Numbered from the stretch's first letter, positions 9,095 to 18,124 are shown. The stretch: DNA of 64,000 bases from Promethearchaeota archaeon (GCA_019057865.1 JAHLWP010000003.1:62001-126000), one strand, 5' to 3'. The notes: a model not told the origin generated them from the letters alone. Numbers and translations: made by a program.

Positions 9095-9724
9095 GTGTCA
9101 AAAATTTGCTCAAAATGTAGATTTAATAATAAGTTTGAAGCTAAATTTTGTGAAAATTGTGGCAGTTCATTATCAGAAGATATATTCGAAATAAAGGAAA
9201 CATTACAAAAAGCAATTATATTTTCTATTTTATGTGTCTCCTGTTTTATTTTCATAATGGTAGTAGCAAACATAGGTATATTCTTAGAAGTAGGAGTACC
9301 TCAAGGGTTTATTGGAATGGTTATTATTTGGCCTATAACGATTTTCCTAATTCTATGGATCATTTATTATCTACGGGGAGGTACTAAAGTAAGAAGATTT
9401 GTAATTTCAAATGATTATATTTTAATCCAAATCCCTGATAGAACAATTTTTCAAATATCTTGGTCAGATTTTAAAACCATTAAAATTGTGAGAAGGGCAA
9501 CATGGGATCTTGTATCTAATACACAAACGAGATATTATAATTTTAATTTTAAAGGAGATACCCATCATAAATCATTTGAAATTGAAGCTGGAAGAGAATT
9601 CTCAGGAAAAGCATTAAAAAAAATAAGAGCTAAATTAGAAGAATTAGCTAATAATAAAGGCATAGAATTTATTTATTTTAAAAAAAAGCCTAAAAAAAGT
9701 AAGGATTTAGAAAATGTAATGTGA
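9095..9724 (+). CDS. Zinc-ribbon membrane protein
   Basis: The GTG start at 9095 is set by a strong Shine-Dalgarno, AGGAGG, at 9083-9088. The 209-residue protein begins with a zinc ribbon (ICSKC ... FCENCG, residues 3-25), then has two membrane segments (about 36-62 and 70-92) and a soluble C-terminal domain ending in a Lys-rich tail. The C-terminal part (ISNDYILIQIPDRTIFQISW) looks like a small beta-rich, PH-like domain, but that is a guess. I do not recognise a function. Confidence 0.72.
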   Translation: MSKICSKCRFNNKFEAKFCENCGSSLSEDIFEIKETLQKAIIFSILCVSCFIFIMVVANIGIFLEVGVPQGFIGMVIIWPITIFLILWIIYYLRGGTKVRRFVISNDYILIQIPDRTIFQISWSDFKTIKIVRRATWDLVSNTQTRYYNFNFKGDTHHKSFEIEAGREFSGKALKKIRAKLEELANNKGIEFIYFKKKPKKSKDLENVM

Positions 9725-9829
9725 TAAAAACATTCAAACACTATCTATCTTATTTTAATAATTTAACCCTTTAAATCGTTAGACTTCTATATACATATCC
9801 TTTCCGCCTCTTCTAAGATAATCCATTGC

Positions 9830-9859
9830 TATATGTAGATATACATATATCTACATATA
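9830..9859. repeat. 13-bp perfect inverted repeat
   Basis: TATATGTAGATAT and its exact reverse complement are separated by ACAT. It lies in the 269-bp gap between the zinc-ribbon gene and the first heptahelical protein gene, 134 bp upstream of the latter. It could be an operator or a transcript hairpin. The rest of the gap is AT-rich, with a C-rich patch near 9800 and nothing else recognisable. Confidence 0.6.
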
Positions 9860-9993
9860 ATTCATTTAATAGGAAGAATAACATTTCATTAATATGAATA
9901 AATTAGAAAAAGTTAAATATTCGTATTAAGAATAATAAAGTGATTTATTGAGTTAAAATCAAATATTAATATTCTTGTTGGTGAAATTTCATA

Positions 9994-10698
9994 ATGGTTT
10001 CTCCAGATGGTTGGATTGATGGTATTACTGCCTCAGGTGTGGTAATTTTTGGTATAATCTTTGGTTTATTCTTTTTTTATGTATCAAGAAAAAGGAAAGC
10101 AAAACTTCTTTTATTTTTAGGTTTAGCTAATTTACTTGCAGGTCTAATGTTTTTAGGAGTGTTTTTAGATTTTTTACTGGTTGTAATAACAGAAAATAAT
10201 ATAGATAATTCGAATGGATTGGTTGGAATTCTTAGTTATATATGGTTTGCTCCCACCGTTATTACTGCGATGTATATTGGTACTGAACTCCTTACGCCAA
10301 AGATGAAATGGTATATAATATCTATAATTGCAATTATTAGTATTATTTTTGAAATTGTTATTTTCATGGATCCCTTAAACGCTTTTTATTTTGACGAACC
10401 GACGACGATCCCACCCGAAAGATTAATTGATTATAATGTTAATTTAGATACTATGGCAGGAATGTTAGTAGGGAGCCTATTACTATCTGTATTAATTTTT
10501 CTTGGAATCGGATTTTTATACAAGGCTTTTCAATCTACAGGTGAAATAAAAAGAAAGTTCTATTTCTTATCACTAGGTTCATTATGTTTTTGCATATTTG
10601 GACTTTTAGAAGGTTTAACTGCTCCAGGTTTTATGGTGATTATCGTAAGAATTGGCTACTTGAGTAGTTTTTGGTTTATGTACGTGGGATTAAGATAA
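9994..10698 (+). CDS. Heptahelical membrane protein lacking the zinc module (paralogue 1)
   Basis: The 234-residue protein has about seven hydrophobic helices and aligns with the membrane halves of the genes at 14633, 15876 and 21022. Shared marks are a short Lys/Arg loop after helix 1 (RKRKAK), FxLxxxxxENNxDN after helix 2, a proline-rich loop after helix 4 (MDPLNAF ... PPERLIDYN) and FLYKAFQSTGEIKRKF after helix 5. It stops right after helix 7 (YVGLR), where the paralogues continue into an eight-cysteine zinc module. It may be the sensor-only member. No known family is recognised. Confidence 0.75.
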   Translation: MVSPDGWIDGITASGVVIFGIIFGLFFFYVSRKRKAKLLLFLGLANLLAGLMFLGVFLDFLLVVITENNIDNSNGLVGILSYIWFAPTVITAMYIGTELLTPKMKWYIISIIAIISIIFEIVIFMDPLNAFYFDEPTTIPPERLIDYNVNLDTMAGMLVGSLLLSVLIFLGIGFLYKAFQSTGEIKRKFYFLSLGSLCFCIFGLLEGLTAPGFMVIIVRIGYLSSFWFMYVGLR

Positions 10699-10714
10699 GA
10701 ATAGCCAAAAATTC

Positions 10715-10739
10715 AATCTTTTTTTTTTATATAAAGATT
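10715..10739 (+). terminator. T-rich hairpin after paralogue 1
   Basis: AATCTTT and AAAGATT flank a loop containing a T run, 17 bases after the stop. It is downstream of the plus-strand gene and also faces the convergent methyltransferase gene. Confidence 0.35.
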
Positions 10740-10799
10740 TGCTTCGATTCATAAGGCAATAAAATAATTAAACAAGACTTATGATTAGAAATTAAAATA

Positions 10800-11429
10800 T
10801 TACTTTATTCTTAATAGGAGATATTGGAACATACATCCTGCTCTGTTTCTTGCTAAAACTTTTAAGCCATAAGATTTTATTAATCTCTCAAAATCATCTA
10901 AATTATATTTAAATATCCATGCCATATTTTGAGTTTTATTATCATAAGGATTAGGAATATCGACCATGCATTTTCCGGTTGGTTTAAGTACTCTTATAAT
11001 TTCATCGAATACTTGTTTTACATATTCTAATGGGTAATATTCGAACATCCCTATACACGTTACCCAATCAAAGAATTGATCAGGGTAAGGTAATTGATCT
11101 GCCACACAGACTCGAATATCTTTAATATTAAATTCTAAATTATTTTGGTTAATTTTCTGCTTCAATTGTTCAAGCATTTTTGGAGATTGATCAATTCCAT
11201 AACAGAAGCTTCCTAATTTTGCCATTTCAATTAAGAATGTCCCTGTGCCTGTGGCAATATCTAAAACAACTTCATTAGGTTGTACGTGAACTAATTTTTT
11301 AAAGCCGTTATATTCGTTTAATGCATCTTCACTGCTCCACCATTCTTTATCATAGTTATTAGCATGAGTATCATTATATTGCTTACGAAATTTCTTGATC
11401 TCCTCAATCTTCTTTTCTTTCTCTTTCAT
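10800..11429 (-). CDS. Class I SAM-dependent methyltransferase
   Basis: The 209-residue protein has motif I VVLDIATGTGTFLIEMA (SAM binding), the acidic GIDQSPKMLEQ strand end, DQLPYPDQFFDWVTCIGMFEYY (motif IV region) and VLKPTGKCMVDIPNP (post-motif). This is a UbiE/Methyltransf_11-type Rossmann fold. Substrate cannot be told from sequence. It is a single minus-strand gene. Its upstream sequence at 11431-11460 contains short TTAAGAT(AT) repeats that probably cover the promoter. Confidence 0.85.
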   Translation of the reverse strand: MKEKEKKIEEIKKFRKQYNDTHANNYDKEWWSSEDALNEYNGFKKLVHVQPNEVVLDIATGTGTFLIEMAKLGSFCYGIDQSPKMLEQLKQKINQNNLEFNIKDIRVCVADQLPYPDQFFDWVTCIGMFEYYPLEYVKQVFDEIIRVLKPTGKCMVDIPNPYDNKTQNMAWIFKYNLDDFERLIKSYGLKVLARNRAGCMFQYLLLRIK

Positions 11430-11688
11430 TTTAAGATTTTTAAGATATTTAAGATATTTATTTAAAATGATCTACTTATTAAATCATATATCTTATAATT
11501 AAACAACTAGTTTGAATAGTTTTTAATTTATATCTTTAGGATTTAATACCTACTTTTTTCAATAATATTACTAAATATTTGGATCAATAAAAAATAAAAA
11601 AGCGAAAATACAAAATATTATTGAATAAGGATTTTTTTTTTTATTAAAGCATCCTTTTATAAATAGCTGTAAATGGAGGAAATCTAAG

Positions 11689-12738
11689 ATGGAAGAAGAT
11701 ATCATAACCTCGGTTTTATATATTGAGCTTAATGATGAACTTGGACCAAACCCAATTGTTTGTCTTCCTTCTGATTTCTCTCTTGAAAATCAAATGCATA
11801 TAAGTATAAAAGTTATTACAATTCTTTCTGGTGAACATGGTCTGGTTCCAGAATCTCTCGTAATCCTTCCATTTCCTTCACTAAATTTAAAGGGATTGAT
11901 TAAATATATAATTTGGGATGATGAATCTCGTAGAGGTGATATTGGTCAATCTGCTATTACTGTACTTTTTAAAAATGTTGATGACGTTATATTTTATCAA
12001 TATAAGAATAATCTTGAGTTAATTTTTAATGAAATTGCAGCAAAAATCATTAAGTTAGAAAAATCAAAAGCAGATAAGAAATATATTACGAACGAGATAA
12101 AAACACTTGAAAGAGTTATATTAAATGCATTATATGAGTTGAAAGTTAAAGAAACTTCTACTCCAGATATGGAAGCTTTTCCTGAAATATCAAGAAAAAG
12201 TTTTGATTTTATAGATTATAAATTTAAGATAAGCATTTGTGGAGATCCTGGTGTTGGTAAAACTTCTTTAATTTTAAGATTTACTAAAAAAGCGTTTAGA
12301 AGAAAGTACATTCCAACATTAGGAGTCGTGGTTTCAGATCGAGCTTTTAAGATCGACGATTCTGTTGTTCAATTGGTAATTTGGGATATCGCGGGACAAG
12401 TAAAGTTCGAAACCATGAGACGACAGTTTTATCTCGGAACAGATGGGGTTTTCTTAGTATTTGACTTAACTAGCTCTAAATCTTTCGATAGCATTCTAAG
12501 ATGGTATCAAGATATTGAAAACCAATTGAAAAAGACAAGAGAAATTATAGGATTTATAATAGGTAATAAAAATGATTTAATCAATGAAAAAATTGTTGGA
12601 TTTGAACAAGCAAATAAGTTAGCAAATGATCTGAATCTTAACTTTATAGAAACTTCAGCTTTAACAGGAGAAAATGTTGAACAAGCTTTTTATGACATTG
12701 CCAAAACTTTATATGAATCATTAAAGAATGATTTATAA
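11689..12738 (+). CDS. Ras/Rab-like small GTPase with N-terminal regulatory domain (1)
   Basis: The 349-residue protein has a novel-looking N-terminal domain (1-120, with DELGPNPIVCLPSD, ITILSGEHGLVPESL and ILPFPSLNLKGLIKY), a helical linker and a full Ras-type GTPase: G1 GDPGVGKT 185-192, G2 Thr210, G3 WDIAGQ 232-237, G4 NKND 293-296, G5 ETSAL. There is no C-terminal prenylation cysteine. The N-terminal region may be a longin/roadblock-type fold, but I cannot prove it. GGAGG lies 9 bases before the ATG. The next gene downstream is a close paralogue, suggesting tandem duplication. Confidence 0.88.
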   Translation: MEEDIITSVLYIELNDELGPNPIVCLPSDFSLENQMHISIKVITILSGEHGLVPESLVILPFPSLNLKGLIKYIIWDDESRRGDIGQSAITVLFKNVDDVIFYQYKNNLELIFNEIAAKIIKLEKSKADKKYITNEIKTLERVILNALYELKVKETSTPDMEAFPEISRKSFDFIDYKFKISICGDPGVGKTSLILRFTKKAFRRKYIPTLGVVVSDRAFKIDDSVVQLVIWDIAGQVKFETMRRQFYLGTDGVFLVFDLTSSKSFDSILRWYQDIENQLKKTREIIGFIIGNKNDLINEKIVGFEQANKLANDLNLNFIETSALTGENVEQAFYDIAKTLYESLKNDL

Positions 12739-12777
12739 TAAAAATCCATTCAAAAATTTGATTTCTTTTAAGTTATA

Positions 12778-12803
12778 CTTCGTGAAAGCTGAGTTTCACG
12801 AAG
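12778..12803. repeat. 10-bp perfect hairpin between the tandem GTPase genes
   Basis: CTTCGTGAAA and TTTCACGAAG flank the loop GCTGAG. It sits 40 bases after the first GTPase stop, in a 203-bp gap. It has higher GC than its surroundings and so forms a stable stem. A terminator or a protein-binding operator are both possible. Confidence 0.6.
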
Positions 12804-12941
12804 AAAATTCATAGTTATATGAAATAAAAAAAAAGGTTATTTATTCTTCATCTTCTTCTTAAATTATAATAATTTATATAAATTAATCATATATAGTACC
12901 AATTTTTTTTTAATTAAGTTATAAATTTATTGATACTTACG

Positions 12942-13982
12942 ATGGCTAAAGAACTAATAAAAGCAATAATTTTTACAGAATTTGACGAAGAACTTGGACC
13001 AAATCCGGTTTTATGGTACCCTTCTGATTTACCTGAGAGCTTTCGCATGGTAGTTAGTATTAAATCAATTACAATTCTTTCAGCAGACCAAGGATTGATG
13101 CCGAAATCTCTAATCATTATGCCATTTCCCTCATTAAACTCGAAAGGTATAATAAAATATATTGAAAAAGAAGATAAATCTCGCCGCGGTGGTGTTGCTC
13201 AATCATCTATCACTTTACTTTTCAGTGAAATTGATGATCTGATTTTTTATAAATATTTGATCTTTCTAGAACCTGCATTTAATGAAACTACTCAAGAAAT
13301 AATAAAAATAGAAGATATTAAAACAAATAAAGAAATTCTTTCTAATGAAATAGATAATTTACGGACCGAAATTTTAAATATTTTAGAGGACCTCCGAATA
13401 AAAGAACAATCTGTCCTAAAAACTGAAGCTTTTCCTGAAGAACCTGTAGAAGATAAAGAGGTCATAAAATATAAATTTAAAATAGTGGTTTGTGGTGATC
13501 CGGGGGTAGGAAAAACTTCCACTATTTTAAGATTTACTGATAATGCCTTTATACGTACGTATATTCCAACCCTAGGGGTTAATATTAGCGAAAAAAATGT
13601 TAAGATTGATGGAAACTTAGTTGGATTAATTCTCTGGGACATAGCTGGGCAAAGCAAGTTTGAAACAATGAGAAAACATTTCTATAAGGGAACAGAAGCA
13701 GTTATTTTAATATTTGATTTAACAAATTTGAAATCCTTTGAGAGCATACCTAAATGGTATGAAGACATAAAAAAATATGTAATAGCTGATAATAAAATTG
13801 TTGGATTTATCTTAGGAAACAAGGAAGATTTAGAAGATAGTAGAATAATTGCTAAAAAAGATGCTAATAAAATTGCAAAAGAACTTGGCCTTGATTATAT
13901 AGAAACTTCTGCTTTAACTGGAAAAAATGTAGAGTTAAGTTTTCATAAAGTAGCAGAAGCTTTAATTAATTCTAAAAAATAA
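12942..13982 (+). CDS. Ras/Rab-like small GTPase with N-terminal regulatory domain (2)
   Basis: I chose the ATG at 12942 (MAKELIKAIIF), which aligns with the start of the upstream paralogue; a TTG four codons earlier is less likely. The protein is about 346 residues with the same layout: N-terminal domain (EELGPNPVLWYPSD, ITILSADQGLMPKSL, IMPFPSLNSKG), linker, then a GTPase with GDPGVGKT, WDIAGQ, GNKED and ETSAL. Threonine for G2 lies in YIPTLGV. It was evidently created by duplication of the gene at 11689. The nitroreductase gene follows after 19 bases. Confidence 0.88.
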   Translation: MAKELIKAIIFTEFDEELGPNPVLWYPSDLPESFRMVVSIKSITILSADQGLMPKSLIIMPFPSLNSKGIIKYIEKEDKSRRGGVAQSSITLLFSEIDDLIFYKYLIFLEPAFNETTQEIIKIEDIKTNKEILSNEIDNLRTEILNILEDLRIKEQSVLKTEAFPEEPVEDKEVIKYKFKIVVCGDPGVGKTSTILRFTDNAFIRTYIPTLGVNISEKNVKIDGNLVGLILWDIAGQSKFETMRKHFYKGTEAVILIFDLTNLKSFESIPKWYEDIKKYVIADNKIVGFILGNKEDLEDSRIIAKKDANKIAKELGLDYIETSALTGKNVELSFHKVAEALINSKK

Positions 13983-14001
13983 TGAGAAATCAATTAGAAT
14001 A

Positions 14002-14577
14002 ATGGAATTAGAAGAAATTATATATAAAAGAAGGACTATCAGAAGATTTAAGCAAGATTCAGTTCCATTAGATATATTAAAAAAGCTGATAGATTTTGCT
14101 CGTGTTGCTCCAATGGCAACTAATCGGCAAGCTCTTGAATTTATTATCATTCAGAATGACGAAAGTCGCCAAAAACTATTTCCATTGGTAAATTGGGCAG
14201 CACTTCTACCAAAAAATGAAAGAACTCCTGAGAAGGGAAGAGAACCTACAGCTTATATAATTATTCTTGTAAATACTAAAATAAAAAAAACTTATGTTGA
14301 TTTTGATGTTGGAGCAGCAGTTGAAAATATTCTTCTTGGGGCAGTACATTTTGGATTAGGTTGTTGTTGGATGGGAAGTATTAATGCAAAAAAGATTCGA
14401 GAATTATTTGAGATTCCTGACTATTATGATATAAAGCATGTTATAAGTTTAGGATATCCAGATGAATTAACTATCATTGAACCTTATAAAGGTTCCTTTA
14501 ATTATTGGAAGGATGAAGAAGGTACCATACATGTACCTAAAAGAGATTTAAATGATATAATTTTCAAAATATATTAA
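14002..14577 (+). CDS. Nitroreductase-family flavoprotein
   Basis: The 191-residue protein starts with the FMN-binding pattern of the family, IYKRRTIRRFKQDSVP, followed by FARVAPMATNRQALEFIII. It has the mid-region DVGAAVENILLGAVHFGLGCCWMG and the late SLGYPDE motif. Such enzymes use FMN and NAD(P)H (or F420 in some archaea) to reduce nitro compounds, quinones or enones. It lies 19 bp behind the second GTPase gene and 55 bp before a heptahelical RING-like gene, so all may share a transcript. Substrate unknown. Confidence 0.88.
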   Translation: MELEEIIYKRRTIRRFKQDSVPLDILKKLIDFARVAPMATNRQALEFIIIQNDESRQKLFPLVNWAALLPKNERTPEKGREPTAYIIILVNTKIKKTYVDFDVGAAVENILLGAVHFGLGCCWMGSINAKKIRELFEIPDYYDIKHVISLGYPDELTIIEPYKGSFNYWKDEEGTIHVPKRDLNDIIFKIY

Positions 14578-14632
14578 TTTTGTATTCAGATTTAAGTTAA
14601 AAGAATTTAGAATTAAATCATATTTATTACAA

Positions 14633-15679
14633 ATGCCTTCTGCTATTGGAGTAATAAATGCTTTAACCGTTATTATATGGTTTACCCTTGGTTTAATATG
14701 GGGGATATTTAGTCTAATTAAATCAAAGAAATCAAAATCATATGTTTTATTTTCTATGGGTTTAGCTGTATTATTTATAAGCTTTTTATATTCAGGTTTG
14801 GTCTTAGATTCATTATTAGTTCTTTTTACAGAGAGCAACTTAGATACAAATATACATGGTATTCTTACATTTTTCTGGTTTGGTCCTTTAGTAATTATAG
14901 GTACCTATATATTTAATGAACTTATTGCGATGAACTTTAAATTATGGTTGAAGTATTTAATTTTAATTTATTTTTCAATAATAAGTATAATCTTTGAAAT
15001 TCTGTTATTTTTAACTCATTCAAGTTCGATCATTTATAAAATTCCCTCAGAACCTGGTCAAGACTTAATTGATAATATCTTAGTTTTTTGGACACCTCCA
15101 TTTTATATGCTGGCAATTTCTTTATTTCCTGGGATTATAGTATTTAGTCTTTCATTTTTATATGGGGGTATTAAATCCTCAGGAATATTAAGAAAGAAAC
15201 TCATATTATTATTAATCACTTTTGCAGTATTTTTTGGTTTTGGTTCTTTAGATATTGCTATTTTCCCTTTAGATTTCTTTAATTTACCTAAAGGTACATC
15301 AATAATTATAATAAGAGTTTTTATGATTATTGGGGGATTTATCTTTTTTTTTAGCTTAAAAGAAGAATCCATTAAAGCTTCCATTAAAAAATTTAAATCT
15401 GAAGAACCATCTCTTATAGATATTTTAACTGAGACTAAATCTAAAGATATATCACAAGAAAAAATCTTAGCATTTCGAGAACAAACAATATGTCTAATCT
15501 GTGAAAGAGAAATACAAGGCTTTATTAAAATTTTCTTATGTCCTCAATGTGAAGCATTATATTGTGAAAGATGCGCACAAAAGATGATAGAAATGAGTAA
15601 TATGTGTTGGATATGTGATGAGCAAATTGACGAATCAAAACCTGTTAAGCAAGATAATGATATATCTGGAAGCCTATAA
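14633..15679 (+). CDS. Heptahelical membrane protein with C-terminal RING/FYVE-like zinc module (paralogue 2)
   Basis: The 348-residue protein has seven hydrophobic helices (about 7-28, 36-65, 76-98, 105-127, 150-179, 189-212, 221-242). Positive loops after helices 1 and 5 predict N-out, C-in. The cytosolic tail carries C287, C290, C303, C306, C311, C314, C325 and C328: spacing C-x2-C-x12-C-x2-C-x4-C-x2-C-x10-C-x2-C. This fits a cross-brace zinc fold of RING/FYVE type. There is no known-family match I can name. It lies within 1.5 kb of ubiquitin. An E3 or adaptor role is inferred from the zinc module and the neighbourhood. Confidence 0.8.
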   Translation: MPSAIGVINALTVIIWFTLGLIWGIFSLIKSKKSKSYVLFSMGLAVLFISFLYSGLVLDSLLVLFTESNLDTNIHGILTFFWFGPLVIIGTYIFNELIAMNFKLWLKYLILIYFSIISIIFEILLFLTHSSSIIYKIPSEPGQDLIDNILVFWTPPFYMLAISLFPGIIVFSLSFLYGGIKSSGILRKKLILLLITFAVFFGFGSLDIAIFPLDFFNLPKGTSIIIIRVFMIIGGFIFFFSLKEESIKASIKKFKSEEPSLIDILTETKSKDISQEKILAFREQTICLICEREIQGFIKIFLCPQCEALYCERCAQKMIEMSNMCWICDEQIDESKPVKQDNDISGSL

Positions 15680-15863
15680 TTAAAAGCTATTTTTAAAATG
15701 CTAAAAAAAAGTAATATGACATCTCGCTTTACATTAACGTGAAAAAATTTTTAAGTAAATCGAGCAAAATTAATTATGTAATCTTTTGCAAATTTAGATT
15801 TTGTCATTAAAAAGAAAAACACAAGCTCAAATATAATACTAAATCTACTACTATAATACAAAA

Positions 15864-15869
15864 AAGGTG
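15864..15869 (+). promoter_or_regulatory. Shine-Dalgarno-like AAGGTG deciding an ATT start
   Basis: AAGGTG lies six bases before an ATT at 15876. A stop codon closes the frame at 15870, so translation must begin after it. The first ATG/GTG/TTG in frame is at 15996, inside conserved sequence. Confidence 0.5.
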
Positions 15870-15875
15870 TAATAT

Positions 15876-16979
15876 ATTACTTTAACTCCTATTGGACTAT
15901 TTAACGGAATAACAGCAATTATTTGGTATATTACTGGCTTAATTTGGGGTTTCTTTAGTCTCTATAGATATAAAAAATCAAAAGCAGATATTTTATTGTA
16001 TTTTGGCTTAACAATTATATTCATAAGTATGTTTTTCACTGGTATTATTTTAGATTTTTTCACAATCCTCTTTACTGGCAAGAATTTGAATAATACCTCT
16101 GGAATTCATGGTATTTTAACATTTATATGGTTTGCTCCTACTCTCTCATTTGGGATATATATTGGTCTTGAATTTTTGATACCAGGTGTTAAAAAAGAAT
16201 TAAAAAATTCAATATTATTTACTTATATTATTTTAGCAATAATCTTTGATTTATTCCTTTTTTTAGACCCATTTGGTACTGTAGATTATAAGATGCCTTC
16301 AAAATCAGGGGAAAACTTAATTGATAATGTTTTAATTATAGGTTCTCCTGCTTCTATTTTAGTTATGATCTTTTTTGCAACAGCAATACTGTTCTATGTT
16401 GTAAGATTTTTGTATGGATCTGTTAAATCAACAGGTCTCTTAAGAGAGAAATTCACTAGACTAACTATATGTTTTTTTCTCTTAATAGGGTTTGGAACAG
16501 TGGATATTTTATTTTTCCTGCCGACTATAATTTTAATTATTGTTAGATATGGAATGGTTGTTAGTGGACTTTTTTTTGTTTTGGGAGTAAAAAAAGAAGA
16601 AGCGCCAACCAAACCAAAAGAAGTTATTCATGATGATGAAGTTGAGAGTGGAGTCCTAACAACTTCATTATCCAAGGTTTTATCATATTCTAGACCATCT
16701 GATATATCTACAAATGATATTGAGTTATATCGAAAACAAACAATCTGTTTAGTTTGTAAAAAAAAATTAAAAGGATTCATAGACGTTTTTATTTGCCCTA
16801 AATGTAAGTCATTTTATTGTGATAAATGCGCTCAAATATTAACTCAGTTAGAAAATATGTGTTGGTCATGTAATAATCCAATTGACGATTCAAAACCCAT
16901 TAAACCTTTTAAAATTGAAGAAGAAGATATCGATATCAGCATATCAGAAGGATCAAGGAAAACACTCAGAGAGGAATAG
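15876..16979 (+). CDS. Heptahelical membrane protein with C-terminal RING/FYVE-like zinc module (paralogue 3), probable ATT start
   Basis: Conserved sequence (IGLFNGITAIIWYITGLIWG) matching the first helix of paralogue 2 extends back to 15876 but contains no usual start codon; the first is a TTG at 15996, which would delete helix 1. ATT at 15876 with AAGGTG six bases upstream is my choice, giving about 367 residues. Seven helices are followed by a tail with CLVC, x12, CPKC, x4, CDKC, x10, CWSC. The loop after helix 4 keeps the DPFG ... SGENLID pattern. Tail ends in acidic residues. Same inferred role as paralogue 2; adjacent to the ubiquitin gene. Confidence 0.78.
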   Translation: MTLTPIGLFNGITAIIWYITGLIWGFFSLYRYKKSKADILLYFGLTIIFISMFFTGIILDFFTILFTGKNLNNTSGIHGILTFIWFAPTLSFGIYIGLEFLIPGVKKELKNSILFTYIILAIIFDLFLFLDPFGTVDYKMPSKSGENLIDNVLIIGSPASILVMIFFATAILFYVVRFLYGSVKSTGLLREKFTRLTICFFLLIGFGTVDILFFLPTIILIIVRYGMVVSGLFFVLGVKKEEAPTKPKEVIHDDEVESGVLTTSLSKVLSYSRPSDISTNDIELYRKQTICLVCKKKLKGFIDVFICPKCKSFYCDKCAQILTQLENMCWSCNNPIDDSKPIKPFKIEEEDIDISISEGSRKTLREE

Positions 16980-17129
16980 CACATAATAATAGTCACATAA
17001 TAATTATAAATAAATGAAATTAAGATTACATAAAAAGAAATAAAATATTTAAATATATAATATAAATTTTAAAATAAATTAAATTAATCATTAAAAAACT
17101 AAATTATTTAAAAAAAGAGAGAGATTTAT

Positions 17130-17396
17130 ATGCGAATAACAGTTGAGGATTCACGAACAGGTAAAGTTATTAAACTTGATGTTAAGGAACATCATACAAT
17201 TGAAAGGATTATAGACATAATTGTAAAGCATATGGGCATTATTAGTGCTGAGGAACGTGCATACACTTTAGTATTAAATGGAAAGGAGTTACCTACAACA
17301 ATAACCATCGAGGATTCTGTCCATAAATTTGGTTTAAAAGAAAACGACAAATTAGCCTTATGGGCAAGAGTCATAGGGGGTTATTATAAACATTAA
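17130..17396 (+). CDS. Ubiquitin-like protein precursor
   Basis: The 88-residue protein has the beta-grasp pattern of ubiquitin: MRITVED, LDVKEHHTIERIIDIIV, LVLNGKELPTTITIED and LKENDKLALWARV. The conjugation diglycine is at 83-84 and is followed by a four-residue tail, YYKH, so it must be cut to expose Gly84. The JAMM protease encoded at 19022 is the obvious candidate. E2, E1 and the protease lie on the opposite strand, convergent. An AT-rich run near 17047-17060 (TTTAAATATATAA) could be its TATA box. Confidence 0.92.
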   Translation: MRITVEDSRTGKVIKLDVKEHHTIERIIDIIVKHMGIISAEERAYTLVLNGKELPTTITIEDSVHKFGLKENDKLALWARVIGGYYKH

Positions 17397-17405
17397 ATTA
17401 TTTTT

Positions 17406-17437
17406 TAATTGGAGATAATACAAAGGTTTTCCAATTA
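17406..17437. terminator. Hairpin between convergent ubiquitin and E2 genes
   Basis: TAATTGGA and TCCAATTA form an 8-bp stem with a 16-base loop, ten bases after the ubiquitin stop and 35 bases from the E2 stop. Its place between convergent genes suggests a bidirectional terminator. Confidence 0.4.
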
Positions 17438-17471
17438 TTAAAGTTAAGATTAAGAACGATATTTAACTTTT

Positions 17472-18029
17472 CTAATCTATGATGACTATGTCATCCTTTT
17501 CTTCCTCTTCTTCTTCAATTTTGAATTCTCTCTTGAGGTCTTCCATAGTATTTTGCTTAAAAAAATTTGCTGCTTCTAAACAGACATCATATTTTAATGG
17601 ATCATCTGGATTAGGATTCTCCACTAATTTTTGCAAGGCTTTGACGGTAGTCTCTAAATCTGTAAGTCTTGACCATTTTTTTAGAATGTTTAAACAAATA
17701 TAGCCAGTTCCAGATTCGTAACGCAAGGGGGCTTTAGCAGGATGAATATTGGGATGAAATATATTTGATTGCCAAGAGAATCTAATACCTCCAGGATATG
17801 GAAAAGCTCTATTTAGTTCCAAATGAATTTGATGATCTTTCTGAGGAACAATATCAATTCCTTCCTTAAAAGTACCCATAATAAAACCTAAGGCTTTTAA
17901 ATTGATTAAAAACTTAACACTATTATCACTTTGAATTATTGAATTCGTATCGATAACGTTTAAGCTTTTTAAACTTTTAATTTCATTTTCAATCCTATTT
18001 TTCCAAATTTCTAAAGGAAGTTCTGGCAT
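17472..18029 (-). CDS. E2-like ubiquitin-conjugating enzyme
   Basis: The 185-residue protein has the UBC fold order: FPYPGGIRFSW, HPN at 92-94 (oxyanion motif), the active-site cysteine C112 in GTGYICLNILKKW, then TDLETTVKALQKLVENPNPDDPL. C112 would hold the ubiquitin thioester taken from E1. The last 15 residues are strongly acidic (EEEEEEKDDIVIID), like the acidic tails of some eukaryotic E2s. It is the last gene of the minus-strand run longin-GTPase, JAMM, E1, E2. Confidence 0.92.
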   Translation of the reverse strand: MPELPLEIWKNRIENEIKSLKSLNVIDTNSIIQSDNSVKFLINLKALGFIMGTFKEGIDIVPQKDHQIHLELNRAFPYPGGIRFSWQSNIFHPNIHPAKAPLRYESGTGYICLNILKKWSRLTDLETTVKALQKLVENPNPDDPLKYDVCLEAANFFKQNTMEDLKREFKIEEEEEEKDDIVIID

Positions 18030-18124
18030 CTTTTTAAAATTAAAAATCTCATTAAGTTACATATTGATATTTTCTTTCTTTATATTTATAATAATCATTT
18101 TTTATTTTGAAATGGATTTAATCT

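Noticed and set aside
15873..15995. Start of paralogue 3 at TTG 15996
   Set aside because: That would remove the first helix, which is conserved in paralogue 2 and encoded in frame upstream.
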